DNA of 64,000 bases from Sebastes aleutianus. Lineage: Eukaryota > Chordata > Actinopteri > Perciformes > Sebastidae. Each line of letters opens with the position of its first letter. Within the stretch, counting starts at the first letter, position 1. The notes below the pieces were generated by a model, which ran no database searches, had not been told where the DNA came from, and was given only the letters and a program-made list of their open reading frames with translations. Positions 12,285 through 25,082 of this stretch are shown piece after piece. Location of the stretch: contig CAKAKS010000004.1 in NCBI GenBank assembly GCA_916700875.1, forward strand, positions 12,854,534 through 12,918,533, in the 5' to 3' direction. The translations under genes were made by a program, and so were the position numbers.

Positions 12285-12850
12285 GGTCACACACTACAAG
12301 ATCTTTCACCAGGAGGAATCCCCGATGAGGTCTCCAAACTATGTTTTGTCACGAAAACACACGTGAGAAATACACGGTAAATGACGTGATCCCATACGCG
12401 AGACGCATTGCCGATGTTGTTGGCTCATGTATTCACAAAATAGCCTGTTTACACTGGTTTCCACATTCTTTTTTACTATAATATTCCTCTAGGTGCAACA
12501 AGAACTTTGCTCTGTGTTGCAAATGCAAGACATACAGTAAGTTCCTATTGTTACAGGCGATCCCCCTCCTCCACCAGGTTTACCCTCAACCCATGTCTTG
12601 CGCTCTCATTGGCTGTAGCTCATGGCTGGATCCCCCGACAGGTCCAGATATTTAGCATGCTAGATACCTGGAATGTGTCTGCGAGGCATTGGCTCGCGTC
12701 TTTGAGAAGTTCACACGTGACACTCGAGCGCCGATGTGTGAGCAGCGAGACAACGCCGATTTGCCTCTGATCTGGGGCTCTGATCTTGGGAGCTACAAAA
12801 ACTGTCGGGGATCGGCAAATCAGGGCTAAAATCGTGTAGTGTGTACTAGG
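12285..12850. mobile_element. non-autonomous DNA transposon, cacactacaagat ends
   Basis: Left end cacactacaagatctttcacc and right end atcgtgtagtgtgtacta are inverted repeats, followed on both sides by an aatccccgat/tcggggat block. It appears to have inserted next to or inside the element at 12067. About 560 bp, no transposase. Confidence 0.6.
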
Positions 12851-14465
12851 CATAAGAGGGGACAGCTCTATATCCAAAAATATTTTCATCAGCAAAAACA
12901 CAAAGAAAAGTTTACTTCACAAAACCTCAATGGGAGCAGGTAGTAAAGAGACAAAATTTCCCAACAGCAATCAGTAAATTAATTACAGTAAGTCTTTATA
13001 CTTTTCTATTTTTCCCTGTGGCCAAAGGGAAAGAAAGTAATAAATGTCCTCAAACTGTAAATCGAATTCCCACCAAGTACAAAAGAACTAATGATAAGGA
13101 AATAGACCCAGAATGGCATTACACATTAAAGAGAAAATGAATAATAGCACATCTGCCCAGGGTAAGCTAATAAACCAGGAGATACAGCACAAGGTAGAAT
13201 GATGAGAGGTCTGGAATAAACATCAATGCTGCATATTATACTATATCGGACTAAGGCGTGGAAGAATTGGTAGGGTGAATACTAATGTAACACACTGTAA
13301 TCAAGACTACGAGTCTCCAGCCATACTAGCAGCTGTGTCAGACTGGAGTACTTTGAGCTAAATGCTAACATCAGCATGCCAACATGCTCACAATGACAAT
13401 TGTGTCACAGACAGACAAACATAGCCATCCCTACAGAGCCCTGCAGCTAGCGTAGCTAAAAACTATCACTCTTTTGAACTCTCTTGAAACATTATTTTCA
13501 TATTTGACTTTGATATTAAAAAAAAAACTAGTTTTAGACATTGAGCTCAAGCTTTTCAGGGTATTTTGTAAAAGAATGTGGCTAATTTATACAGCATACA
13601 TTATTAATCATGTTCATTTTTCTGTGGTTGCCCTTGGTGTGGTTTATTCATCCACTGCACTGAATAAAGAGGAAACACAGACGGGCTCTATTTTCTCTCT
13701 GTTCTTCGCTTCTCTCATCTTCAATATGTATCGAATATCAGGCACAGTGGATGTTTTTTTTTTTATGCGCAATATGTCTTCTCTTCCTTTTAGACGGTCT
13801 GCCTATGATTCTGCAGGTAGTGTATGAGAAGCTCAAGGTGACCACAACAGCGATGGTGTGATACCGCTGCTGGTGTTGCTCTCCCTTCCTCTCTATTTCT
13901 CTCACACTTGAAATGAACTAAGATAGTTCATACACACACACACACACACACAAGCATACACTCAGATCTCACATAATGTCACCGCAAGAATAAATCCCAG
14001 AAGTATTCAGTTCGTTAAATGTCAGTGTTGTGTGTGACAGCCAACTGCTCATCATGCTGGTCCTCCTGCATGATTATATGCAATGTATATTCTTAGCTGT
14101 TCTGCCTTGTATGTCCCAAACAATATATGTGCATTATATTTGTGCATAACAGCATTACCTGAGGTTGGAGTACATCCACCACCCCTCCTGATCCCCCTGC
14201 TAAGTTTTTCCACAGGGACTCATTCTTGCAGCCTCACCAGGCACACATAAAGACCTGCTCCATCTCTTTACATGCGTCACGTCAACCCTGCAGGCTTTCC
14301 AGCCCGTTGAGCTAAGAGGCATGTTAGTAAACACTATGGGAAAAAAAAAAGATATGTATGCAGGCGTGCATGCATGCATGAATGGATGAACACATGCACA
14401 CATATAAAAGACACACAGGGACATAGACCTTTCCGTGACGTGATGGTGCTGACCCCGTAGGGACG
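12851..14465. other. intronic stretch
   Basis: Contains a (CA) run at 13932-13952, a gcatgc-rich patch at about 14365-14380 and several weak open frames. No gene recognised. Confidence 0.35.
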
Positions 14466-14836
14466 CTGAGGCTTGATTATGATTTGCCCAAAACTGCATG
14501 TGATTATCATAAAGTGGGCATGTCTGTAAAGGGGAGACTCGTGGGTACCCATAGAACCCATTTTCATTCACATATCTTGAAGTCAGAGGTCAAGGGAACC
14601 CTTTGAAAATGGCCATGACAGTTTTTCTCACCAAAATATTTACGTAAATTGGAAGCGTTATTTAACCTCCTTTGCGACAAGCTAGTATGACATGGTTGGT
14701 ACCAATGGTTTCATTAGGTTTTTTAGTTTCATATGATGCCAATATCTTCAGTCTAGCTTCAAAACTGAGCCCGCTACAACATAAAAATCGCAAGTCGTGT
14801 TATTGCGTTATTATCACATTAACTTTGACAGCCCTG
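14466..14836 (-). mobile_element. TAGGGCTGTCAA-family element, truncated
   Basis: Minus-oriented copy ending aactttgacagccct at 14836. It keeps the family core (cataaagtgggcatg, ggggagactcgtgggtaccc, aagtcagaggtcaagg) but lacks the second half and other terminus. Bases 14580-14592 carry a one-mismatch DR1 motif. Confidence 0.8.
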
Positions 14837-16437
14837 TTATAATCTGATTATAATTATAAAAGTGGGCACCTATGCTCACTTTTGGCTCTTACAGTAAGTG
14901 CACACATAGAGTGATAACATTAACAAAGTGTATGCATATACTGGGAGTGTTAATATTGATGTTTTTTAATGTTGAGCTTACCCACAGCTTTACAGCAAAG
15001 TCAGAGCAATTATTGAAGGCTATATGTGGAAGAAGAATCAATTACACACAGCTGCCGGGCAGATTATCAGAATACCACTGGTTTAAGATAATGTCACGCT
15101 CACTAATAACTCTTTCCCATCTTCCTTTCAACCTCATACTGAGTTTCAATTCCTCGCACTTCAACCCCTTTCATTTCCTCATCTCTTCTCATGATTTCAT
15201 CTCCGTCATGTACCCCTCTGTACTCGAGCACTTTCTGTCCCCCTTTTTTTCCTTGAGAATCTGTGATTTTTTGATGCCTTTTAAACCTGTGCTACCATCA
15301 ATCCAAGCCTGTAAGTGTGTGATTTTGTGCATTACGCACTCCAGCTATACAGCTCTATACGTCGGCAGCCTCTTTATCCCCCCCCCCCTTTTCCCTCCTC
15401 TCCTCTCCTCTCCGTGAACCTTGAGCTAAAATAAAGCCTCGGGGCGACGGGGAGACTTCTCTCCAAACCAACTTTGGCTGGCGACGATTATCCAACAGGC
15501 CAATAATGAGCCCTCACTTTGGGAAACAATCCAAGTCAAATGTGTGCTCCGCTGATAACGTTTCCAATCAGAACGGCCTGCCTGCGTGGCAACTATGTGA
15601 GGAAATGAGAGAGAGATAAAGAGGGGGAGGAAATAATGTGCGTAGACGGTTTCCTGCTACCTCAGCAAGGTGCTGAGATAATTTAGGAGTGAGGGAATTC
15701 ATTTTTGCATTCTGGTGTTATTGTTTTGACCCTCCAGTTACTCATTATTGACAGATTAAATTCAAAGGGAGGAATGTGCATTTAATTTGACCGTCCCTTC
15801 TCTCTGCAATGGACACAAACGTCTTTCAGAAAATTGAAACTGGAGCAGTGCAAATGATTTCCTCCGTGTCAAGAGAGAAGATGGGCAAAATAGGAAACTG
15901 AATTTCACACCTCCTCGATCTGCAAATCAGAATCTTCCTACAGATTCCTACCTCCTTTAATCCATACCTCAATCCCTGTCACTCACTTCATCAAACCCTC
16001 TACCGAAGCTCCATCATGCCACTTCTCCGCCCTTTCATCCCTTCAACCCATTTCTCCAGCTCCGTCTCAGATTAGCAGCTGCCCCAGTAACTGGCGCAGA
16101 TTGTTCTTTCTCTCTGCTGAATAATCTCTATTCACACAGAAAAAATCAAACCCAATGTGCCAAGAATGCGGCTTAAGTGTCAACCACACCGAGGGATGCC
16201 AAGTGAGGAGGAAAAAGGGAGGGAATGGCAGCGGCTACTGAGCACACATCCAACACCAGTGCATCCATCCGGGGGGAATGAACTGTTTGTAGAGAATGGG
16301 AGAGTCAATCTGTTGTTGGGTTGCCACAAGGAAACAACGGCGGTCTACAATATGCTGCAAACATGTTTCATCAATGCGAGTGTTATGAGTGAGACCGCAG
16401 TTATATTCCCATTTCCATATTATTATATATACTCTTT
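14837..16437. other. intronic stretch with the longest open frame of the window
   Basis: Includes a 181-codon plus-strand open frame at 14872-15417 that ends in a C/T-rich low-complexity run and is not protein-like. The block 15690-15900 is free of simple repeats. Otherwise nothing recognised. Confidence 0.35.
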
Positions 16438-16782
16438 TAAAGGTCCAGTGTGTAGGATCTGCCGGTATCTAGCGGTGAGGTGAGGAGATTGCAACCAACT
16501 GAAGCCTCTCCGGTGTGCCAAGCGTATTGAAGAGCTACGGTGGCCGACACGAAAACACGAATGGCCCTCTCTAGAGCCAGTACGTGAGAAGTGAGTGGTG
16601 AAGCAAGAGAGAGAGCGGCAGCGACGGGAACGAGTAACATTATCGACTCCGGCCCAAGCAGGAAAAGTTAACGAAAACACAATGATTCTTATTTTCAGGT
16701 GATTATACACTAAAGAAAACATACTTATTAATATTACATTTCTGCCAATAGATCCCCCTAATTTGTACACACTGGTCCTTTA
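16438..16782. mobile_element. MITE with taaaggtccagtgtgta ends
   Basis: The left end taaaggtccagtgtgta and right end tacacactggtccttta are near-perfect inverted repeats, bounding a 345-bp element with no coding capacity. The interior includes cggtatctagcggtgagg. A second, more decayed copy is at 27065. Confidence 0.8.
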
Positions 16783-17440
16783 AATGTAACCCCTGTTCAT
16801 ACAGGTTTAAAACTGAAAACATATCTATATATCTATATCTACAAAGAGTTTACTTCCAGGATATTTCCATAACAGCTTCTTTTTTTAACATTTACAGCTA
16901 TGCATTCTTGAAAATTAAACAATATGCATTTTAAAACCCTCCTAAAATCCCAATCTACATCAGCAGCTTGTGGTGCTTCAGCTCACCCTTCAGTTATAAT
17001 ATTAGCTACAATTGTATGGCAGCAATATGCTGTGTGGTGCATATTAGCCGCGAATGCCGGGTGCGAGAGAGGACGTGCTGCTGTATATTAAGAGGAGGCC
17101 AAGGGATGGCCGCCAGGGAACGAGTGGCTATTTCTGTGGCAACAAAGACGCAGAGCTACAGAAGAGCATCGTTCACCGAATTCCCCTGTGATGAGAGAGG
17201 AGAGCTGCATGCAGGGAAAATAAAGAGGAATAAGACAGACAGAGAGGAATAATTAGGGCTGAACCAAGCAGAAGAGAGGAGGGAGTTATTTTTGGGAGAT
17301 GCCAATTCAATTACAGGGGACGGGGGAGGTTTGGCTGTGGTTCTGACATAATGGGGGCTCTTGTACTGACCGGGACTCCAGATCCCTATTAGACTCTGAG
17401 GGAGCCTGACTGACAGCCACAGCCCACCTTCTGTACCGTA

Positions 17441-17442
<2 letters not shown>

Positions 17443-17498
<56 letters not shown>
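17443..17498. repeat. long perfect (TG)28 microsatellite
   Basis: 56 bp of uninterrupted TG, the longest dinucleotide array in the window. Confidence 0.95.
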
Positions 17499-17500
<2 letters not shown>

Positions 17501-17620
17501 GTTGGTGTGACGAAGCATAGTCTCAGTGGATCCATGACAGATTTGACACTTGTCACACTACACCACACACCCACACTGATGCATACACGTCGCATACATA
17601 GGCTCAAACATAGAGTCATC

Positions 17621-17670
17621 TCTCTCTCTCTCTCTCTCTCTCACATATACACACACACACACACACACAC
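17621..17670. repeat. compound (TC)n-(CA)n microsatellite
   Basis: A TC run of about 22 bp followed after a few bases by a CA run of about 24 bp, 120 bp from the (TG)28 array. Confidence 0.95.
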
Positions 17671-19996
17671 GCACACATTAAATCAATCTGTTACACACTG
17701 GCAACAGCAGCAGGAGGAGGGCATGTCGACTTCACATACACACAGACATGGAGACAGAATCAAATATACACACAGCTGCAGTGTGACTGATGGTTGTGTG
17801 ACACCCACCACCGTGGTTCATTTTAAGGTCCGGGGAAAGCAGTTTTGGTCAGAGGTGATTTGGGGGAAGAGAAGGCAGTGTGGAATGTAGACGGAAAGCT
17901 ATTGATTGCAGCCTGAAGAAAGGAGGGTGTTTGTAACTGCACAGCACTTTTGATTTGAGCCCCACAACGACCGCTAATGACAGAGAGCAGGGAGGCGGCG
18001 CATTTTATCAGCGCTAAGTGCATTTTGAACAAGTGCCTCGATTCAATCCAGCAATGATGCACTTGCAAATTAGAGATTAATAAAGAAGACACAATGCAAG
18101 AACTGCGAGGTGAAGGGTTTAAGAGAGAAATAAAGAAAAAGGCCGACAAATAAAAAGCAGAAAAGAGCAAACAGAACGGTAAAAAAAGATCATGGCAGAT
18201 TGTCCGTGCAGCCGTGTTTGCTAACGGATCGGTGTTGATCACAAACCAACAAGCCTAATGCACTTCCCACGGCTGACAAACATGCATATTGGCTTTATGA
18301 TAATACAGTGCGGGTGGCAAATCGATAGAGTCAACACGACAGGGACACTCATACTGTGCCTCACGGTGCACGTCAGGCCGTTCGCCTGCAATAAAAAGCA
18401 ATGTGAAAATGTCTTCATTCACTTTTACTTTTCTATCCACCTGGGAAACAGTTCCTGGATCTGTTTCAGTGACACAGTCAAACCTGCGTCAAGAGCACAC
18501 AGATGGAGAAGCTCATATTCCCAATATATCATCTTTTTAAGAACTAAAGCACACATCCTGTCATAAAGGAGATTGACAGGAGTTGAAGATCTTACTTACA
18601 ATGGTAGATTGAATTTAAATTAGAATATAACACCGAGTTGTGTGAGAGTCTGAGCTGGTTTACAGGCATTATTTAGTAAAGTTTGCATTCAAAAATTCGC
18701 ATTTTCTCATCACACAGTCATTTTTGCATTCTGGTGAAATGGCTTTAACCTCGTTACAAAGCTTTCTTATAATGGCTGCTGTGAGCTGCAGTGAACTCTC
18801 TGATGTTCAAGCATCCTCAGATAACCCAATAGAGCCACTCATAAATACAATTATCTCAGTCTCAACACACACAAGCACACACATAATATTGTATTTATGA
18901 TATCTAGACAGCTTAAACCACAGGGAGTCCAGACCACATGGTGGTCTTGTCCTTTCAAGCCAAACACATTTCTAGAGCGGTTATTATTTTCCTGAGGCGC
19001 TCTCGCCGATAAAAGATTTTTTTTTTATAATCTTAGTTGGAAGTGTACAGGCAGACGCTTGTGTGTAATCTTGCAGTTACACAAAAATGTACACGGAGGC
19101 ACTTGTGTTCAACCAAACCAAAACATTTGCTCACGTGCACACAAAACACTCTGCAGCAAACAATCGCACAAGTCAGGCTTCTGGGATTTAGAGAGAGGGA
19201 GTGACTGCAAAGGGAAAAAGGCTTTATAGAGAGAAAATCACATCACTATGTCCTTGCTTCGGTCACCTTGGGTTCCTTGTAGGAGAGGGAAAGAGAGAGA
19301 GGAAAGAAAATCTGAGAGTGGGAGAGAGATTTATCACAGCTGGACAGGTGTAGCTGAGGCAGAGGTTGAACGACCGCGACTACCAGGGAGATTACCGCTA
19401 CATGAAGGGAGACTTAAAAGTGTTTTGCTCCAGCTATTATTGCATTTTAACTCACTGTTTACCCCTCCGAGCGTAGCAACACCAGGAGGAGTGGCAGCAA
19501 AAACACGCATACTGATGTGCTGAGACAGAGACGCACATGCACTCATGCATCCAAGCATTCACGTCACATAGTTCGGACATCCTCGACACATGCCCACACA
19601 CTCTGCAGCTACACAAGCCACATAGAATAACAATGATATTGCAGCCAGCTACGGAGGTAAAATGCCTCATTGCATAAAAGCATAAACGCCTGTCAGCTTA
19701 AAGTCATCAATGATGTGAAGTCAGCGTAGGCAGAGGAGGTAGTGGTTATAATCAAAATGAAAATTACATGTTTTTTTGTACATCTTTTTGTAGTATCTAT
19801 TTTATAGGCTACATTTCAATTCCATCTAGGTCAGATATTTGTAATAGTGTTATAATCAAAATAGAATAATATGAGAATATCAGAAAGGAGAGCTCTTCTC
19901 CTTCACTCTTTGTTCAACATTATTGTGCTTTTTCATTCTCTGTGTCTGACAATACATGTCAAAATGATATGGTATTGATGTTTCAGAAATTAATAT
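17671..19996. other. intronic stretch, nothing recognised
   Basis: Mostly single-copy AT-rich sequence; a gtaagtaa motif at about 18592 (minus strand) resembles a donor but no exon is attached to it. Confidence 0.35.
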
Positions 19997-21009
19997 TAGG
20001 GCTGTCAACACGCAAATTCAATTTAACGCCACAAATTTCTTTAGCGCATTAATGACACTTGCGATTTTTAAGTTGTAGCGGGCTCAGTTTTAAAGCTAGT
20101 GTGGAGATACTGGCATCATATGAAACTAGAAAAACCTCAGGAATCCATTGGTATCAACTATTTCATATTAGCTAGTTGTGAAGGAGGATAAATAACGCCC
20201 CAAATTTGTGCTAAATTGTTGTTAGGAAAAACTGTCATGGCCATTTTCAAAGGGGTCCCTTGACCTCTGACCTCAAGATATGTGAATGAAAATGGGTTCT
20301 ATGGGTACCCACGAGTCTCCCCTTTACAGACATGCCCATTTTATGATAATCACATGCAGTTTGGGGCAAGTCATAGTCAAGTCAGCACACTGACACACTG
20401 ACAGCTGTTGTTGCCTGTTTGTCATGTTATGATTTGAGCATATTTTTTTTTTCAGGTGAAATTTCATTCCAATCACTGCGCAATATCAATTTTCCACTTG
20501 TGCAATTGTGTTAATAGTCTGTTTATTGTCAAGACTGTATATATTGTTCCTATTTTTTATATTTCCCCTTGTTTATATTGTTCCTATTTTTATATTTCCT
20601 TCTATTTAAATTGTTCATATTTTATATGCCTGCCTACTTTTGTTTTGCTTCTTTTTTTTTACTATGTTGTATCTTGCTTTTTGTTTTTACTTTTGCTTCT
20701 TGTTTCTGCACTTTCCCCTTTGCTACTGTACACTGCAGATTTCCCCACTGTGGGACTAATAAAGGAATATGTTGTCTTATCTTTTTATGCTTAATGCAGC
20801 ACATGCAGAAGGTTTCTGGACAATATTTGTCATTGTTTTGTGTTGTTAATTGATTTCCAATAATAAATATATAAAGTAAGCATATTTGCCCACTCCCATG
20901 TTGATAAGAGTATTAAATACTTGACAAATCTCCCTTTAAGGTACATTTTGAACAGATAAAAAATGTGTGATTAATCGCGATTAACTATTTTAATTGATTG
21001 ACAGCTCTA
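19997..21009 (+). mobile_element. TAGGGCTGTCAA-family element, full length, interrupted
   Basis: Begins tagggctgtcaa and ends ttgattgacagctcta. The core matches the copies at 41344 and 60364. A LINE tail (20452-20781) lies between gagcatattt and the tatgcttaatgcag block, which are adjacent in the other copies, so the LINE inserted later. A perfect DR1 motif sits at 20261-20273. Confidence 0.9.
20452..20781 (+). mobile_element. LINE 3' tail nested in a MITE
   Basis: About 330 bp, T-rich, containing tandem-like tatattgttcctattttt units and ending ccccactgtgggactaataa and gtcttatc, a 3'-end type I know from fish LINE elements of the L2/CR1 group. Only the tail is present; no reverse transcriptase. 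Confidence 0.65.
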
Positions 21010-22347
21010 ATGAATACTGTATAAATGTTAATATGTTCACACATTTTTGGCAGTTTGGGTTTTGACTCTCTTTTGACTTGGTCTTGACTGTGCTGGGTCT
21101 TGGACTTGACGGAGGCGGTCGCCTCCAGCTCTTGAGCTAGGATGTCCCTGGCCAGTCATCTCTTCAATAACTCAATTTAATGAAGAAACAAACCGCGGTG
21201 ACAGCGATGACAAGGACTGACACTCCATCCCTTCCCCTCCATTGGTAACCTGACATTGACTCATAGGTCACACTGTAGCTTATGGCCTTAAAGAGCAGAA
21301 AGACGGCTCCTTGTACATAGGTGTCCCCATGAGAGTGTGTGCAGCGGGCAAACCAAAAATAACCAAGTAGGTTTACATTACCATTGACATTACAAAACTG
21401 TGTAACACACAATATGAAAAGAGCACACCGACACAAGCCAGTCGAATAATATACAGCAAGATGCTATTAAATGTCCTTATATATGATGAAAACGCAATAA
21501 AAACTGTAAATGTAATAAATTGCAGTTTAATAGCACCTTTATATTATGTTTTAATTGGTGTAATTATGTTCCTTTAAAATTACTTTTATTGTTACATTGT
21601 AAGTCAAAAGTCAGCTACACCTTTTATGAAGTAATAATTCTTGGTTAATGCAGTAATAGGATGTCATAACCTTATCTGAAAATTCATTATAGTATGTTTT
21701 ACTATGACTAGTTAAAGTAAAATATTTAAGACGTTTTGACAGTTATTAGATTAACCAACAGTATTATTATTAGTTGCAGCATAACTACGCACTCTACCTC
21801 TCCCCAGCATGATTTAATTTCTCTCTCAAGCCCACTCTCACACTCCATTCACACGGATATGGCACATCTCTTGAACACTCAGTTGAGATCCAACACTAGC
21901 AGATCAGAGACTTGGCAGTCTACGTAGTCTGCGTTGCAAGGGCACGCTGTGTGTTTACTTCACCATGAGCGAGTGTCAACCTTCACAACCTCAACTCTCA
22001 ACTGAACAGACAGCCTCGATGGCAGCCATTTATCTCCCCATCTGATTGCCTTCAGCTGTCTCCTACTGCCAAGGAATGGGGCTGCCTGGAAAATAAGGGC
22101 AAAATGCCACCGACTGATTATGAACTGTAATGTAAACAGCTTTTCTAAATCCTTCTATAAGTCATAGCTGAAGAGCAGGGGCAAGTTTATAAAGGGCAAA
22201 AAATGACTCCAAGGAGCTACAAACTACTGTGTAGATTGCTTTTAGGTATGACAGATGATGGAATGGCATAACAAAGGCAAAGTGATAATTCCTGAGAGAA
22301 AATATTTAAACCTGCATTAGCAAATTAACATTTTGATATTGACTTAT
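21010..22347. other. intronic stretch, nothing recognised
   Basis: AT-rich single-copy sequence with no repeat ends or coding signals identified. Confidence 0.35.
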
Positions 22348-22776
22348 GGTACGTGTCCACAGAATCCGTCCTTTCCACGCTTCCCATTCATTGTAAACAG
22401 CTGTGCAATGCATTCTGGTAGCGTAGCATTGCATGTCCAGTGACGGACCATCACGTTTCCCGCTCCTCATTTTCAAAAAGTTGAGGCCTAGGCTACTTTA
22501 TGCAAATCAGGGGCGCACAGCACAACAAACTGCCTCTGGAAACTCGATTGTCGATCTTTCAGAAACACATTTTGGTGACCTATTTTCGTAATATATGAGA
22601 AAGATGTTTCCAAACAAGCCACCATGTTGGTTCCGGTTTGAAAGCTGGGAGCAGCAGCCCCTCGAGTGAAAGCATTTGTCTAATCAAGTGCCTAGTGCCA
22701 AGTAGCCCATGAAGCGTCCAATGCTGGGAAGCGAGGCAATCCCCCGCGTCCAAAAACGTCCATGTGGACACGTACT
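22348..22776. mobile_element. non-autonomous transposon with tacgtgtccaca ends
   Basis: tacgtgtccaca at 22350 and tgtggacacgta ending 22774 are perfect 12-bp inverted repeats bounding about 430 bp. GC content is above the flanks; there is no transposase frame. Confidence 0.75.
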
Positions 22777-24186
22777 ATTAGTCTGTTTCCTCCTCCTGTC
22801 TGTGGCTCTCAGCCCCAAAGCCATTCATTCCTACTGAAGGCAAATCTTTAAAAAAACAGGTCACAAATATACTTTCATTTTGAAAAAAGGCTGAATAATT
22901 TCCTAAAACAGCAGGGCACTTTAGTTAAAGTGACTCAGACAGGAGTAAATTGTGCATTTGCTGGGGACTATTTCCAGCCACGGATTTAATGAGTGTTTAT
23001 TTACACCATCAGTATGAAGTATGTGGGATTAATTAAAAATAAAATACAGTCCTTCTGCCCTTATAGTGGTCACAAATCACCCAGCTACACAATAATGTAG
23101 CTGTGTCAAACCATAAATAACACAACAAAGCTAAATGTCAACCACAGCAATGAGAGAGAGAAAAAAAAATCATACACACAGAAAGCTGTTAGGGACTTCA
23201 AACAGTGTGTATCGATCCATCCTAGCCTCTAATAATTCAGCTGTGTCTGCGGATGACCTTCAAAAGTGACTTTTCCATCCATTATGATCGCGCCTCGGAG
23301 CTCTAGAAGACAACACAGCTTGAAAACAGGCAGCAACAAACAGCACGCCTACTTATCTCTTACAGTAGCTGCCGTTAATGAGTGCAACTTCATTAAAAAC
23401 TGTAATTTCATTAAAAAACGTTGTGTGTTGCAGCTTAATTATTCCCCGGAGGACTGATAGTTCCACATCCACAGAAGGTTCTGGCACTCTGTCCTTGCAC
23501 CCACTGTAGCTACAAAGAGTGTGCAGCAAAAGCAATAGCAATTTTACCATACAAATATATATAAGTGCAACATATTAAATAAGAATTACTTATTACTTAG
23601 TAAGTACTGTACTGCCCCAGTTGTTTCTGCTGCCTTTTTCCAACAAACACAACAGTCAATCATCAAATCTAGCTGCTGCTTTATCTCACTACCTTAAAGT
23701 GGGTCTGACATGTGACCTATATGTGAACTTCTGAGTGTCTCCTGATTTGTGGTGACATATAAATCTTCATTAAAAACCGCAAGACACTACAGTAGATTGA
23801 AAGTGTGTGTAATAGTGTGATTCTCTCACACTCCCCACACATGTACATGACAAATTGTTCCCTCGAGTGTCTTGTAGATGTTAATGAGGATTAACCTGGC
23901 TGGCATAGACACAGACTGAGAGAATTATGGGCCGCCGCCAAGGGAAAGTTCAAAATGGATTCAGATACAGTGTATAAATCAGACTCTTGATTTATCTCGC
24001 CAGAAACAGCCTCAAAAAATGGGCTCGTCTCTTGAAGAATGACTGCAGATAATTTAAGCTCTTATCAGCCATTTAAAACGCAGTCAACTACTTAGCAAGG
24101 AAAATCAATGAGGCTTCTTTCCTGCATCCAATCTCTCTCTCTGAAATGTGATATTCTACTAGCAATTCATGCTTGAAGGCATAGAT
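22777..24186. other. intronic stretch, nothing recognised
   Basis: Single-copy AT-rich sequence; an A-rich run near 23161. Confidence 0.35.
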
Positions 24187-25082
24187 TGGCATTCTGGGTA
24201 TTAGGATTATTGTCTTTCTTGCCAAGAGTTTGATAAGAAGATCAATGTCGGTCCATAAAAGCTAGAGCCAGGAGGTGATTAGCTTAGCTTGGGGTAAATA
24301 GCTAGTTTGGCTCTGTCCAAAGTAAAAGATTACTTAATTAAAATAAAAAACAAATGAGTTAATTAGTGAAATAGGTGCATTTTTGAACTTTGGACAGAGC
24401 TAGTATACTACATACAGACAAATATCTTAGGCCTACTTATGCATGGTTAAAGGAATAGACTAGCATTTTGGGAAATATGTCTATAAGCTTTTTTTTGCTG
24501 AGAGTTAAATAGAGCCACTCTCATGTATATGTATATGACCACGTGAATTTCCCCTTGTGGGATAATAAAGTTGACCTTTGACCTTTGACCTTTGATGTCC
24601 ATCCATATAGCTAGAGCCATGAGACGATTATCGTAGCTTAGCATAGCAAAATGACTGGAAACAGGAAGAAACAGCTACCTTGGCTCTGTCCAAAAAATGT
24701 TTTTTTAAATGAAATAAAAAATATATATATATTCTAACGTGTTAATTATTGAGCTTTTCTGGTGCTGGTGGATGTTCAGAGTCGATTCCCCTGCTTCAGG
24801 TCTTTATGCTAAGCTAAGCTAATTAACCCCTGGCTGTAGCATTATACTCACCAGAAAAAAAATGTGGCATCCTACTAACAATACCTGGTTAAAGGAGTAG
24901 ATCATCATTTTTTTGCAATATCATTAGCCTATTGGCTTTCTTGAGTTAGATAAGATTCATACCATTCGTACGTCTGTCCATTAATTATAAAGCTGGAACC
25001 AGTTTCAGTGCCAATCTTCTCATCTAGCTCTTAGCAAGAAAGCAAATAAGCATACTTCCCAAAAATTTCAAACTACTCCTTT
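24187..25082. mobile_element. cluster of three gcttagcttag-type MITE copies
   Basis: Three related segments lie in a row: 24187-24390, 24450-24850 and 24893-25082. They share gctagagccag, tagcttagc, aactggaaacag or ggctctgtccaaa blocks, a repeat type very common in percomorph fish. The third begins aaaggagtag and ends ctactccttt, an inverted pair. The middle copy is interrupted by a LINE-type tail. Confidence 0.7.
24530..24597 (+). mobile_element. LINE 3' tail with TTTGACC repeats, nested
   Basis: ccccttgtgggataataaag followed by three and a half TTTGACC units interrupts the middle MITE copy. The tail creates two overlapping perfect DR1 motifs at 24572-24591 (TGACCT half-sites separated by one base). 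Confidence 0.7.

Noticed and set aside
14872..15417. Longest open frame in the window (181 codons, plus strand)
   Set aside because: Composition follows AT-rich and then C/T-rich low-complexity DNA, there is no domain or signal I recognise, and no splice or promoter context supports it.
17389..17619. Open frames rich in His-Thr repeats
   Set aside because: They are translations of the TG/CA microsatellite.
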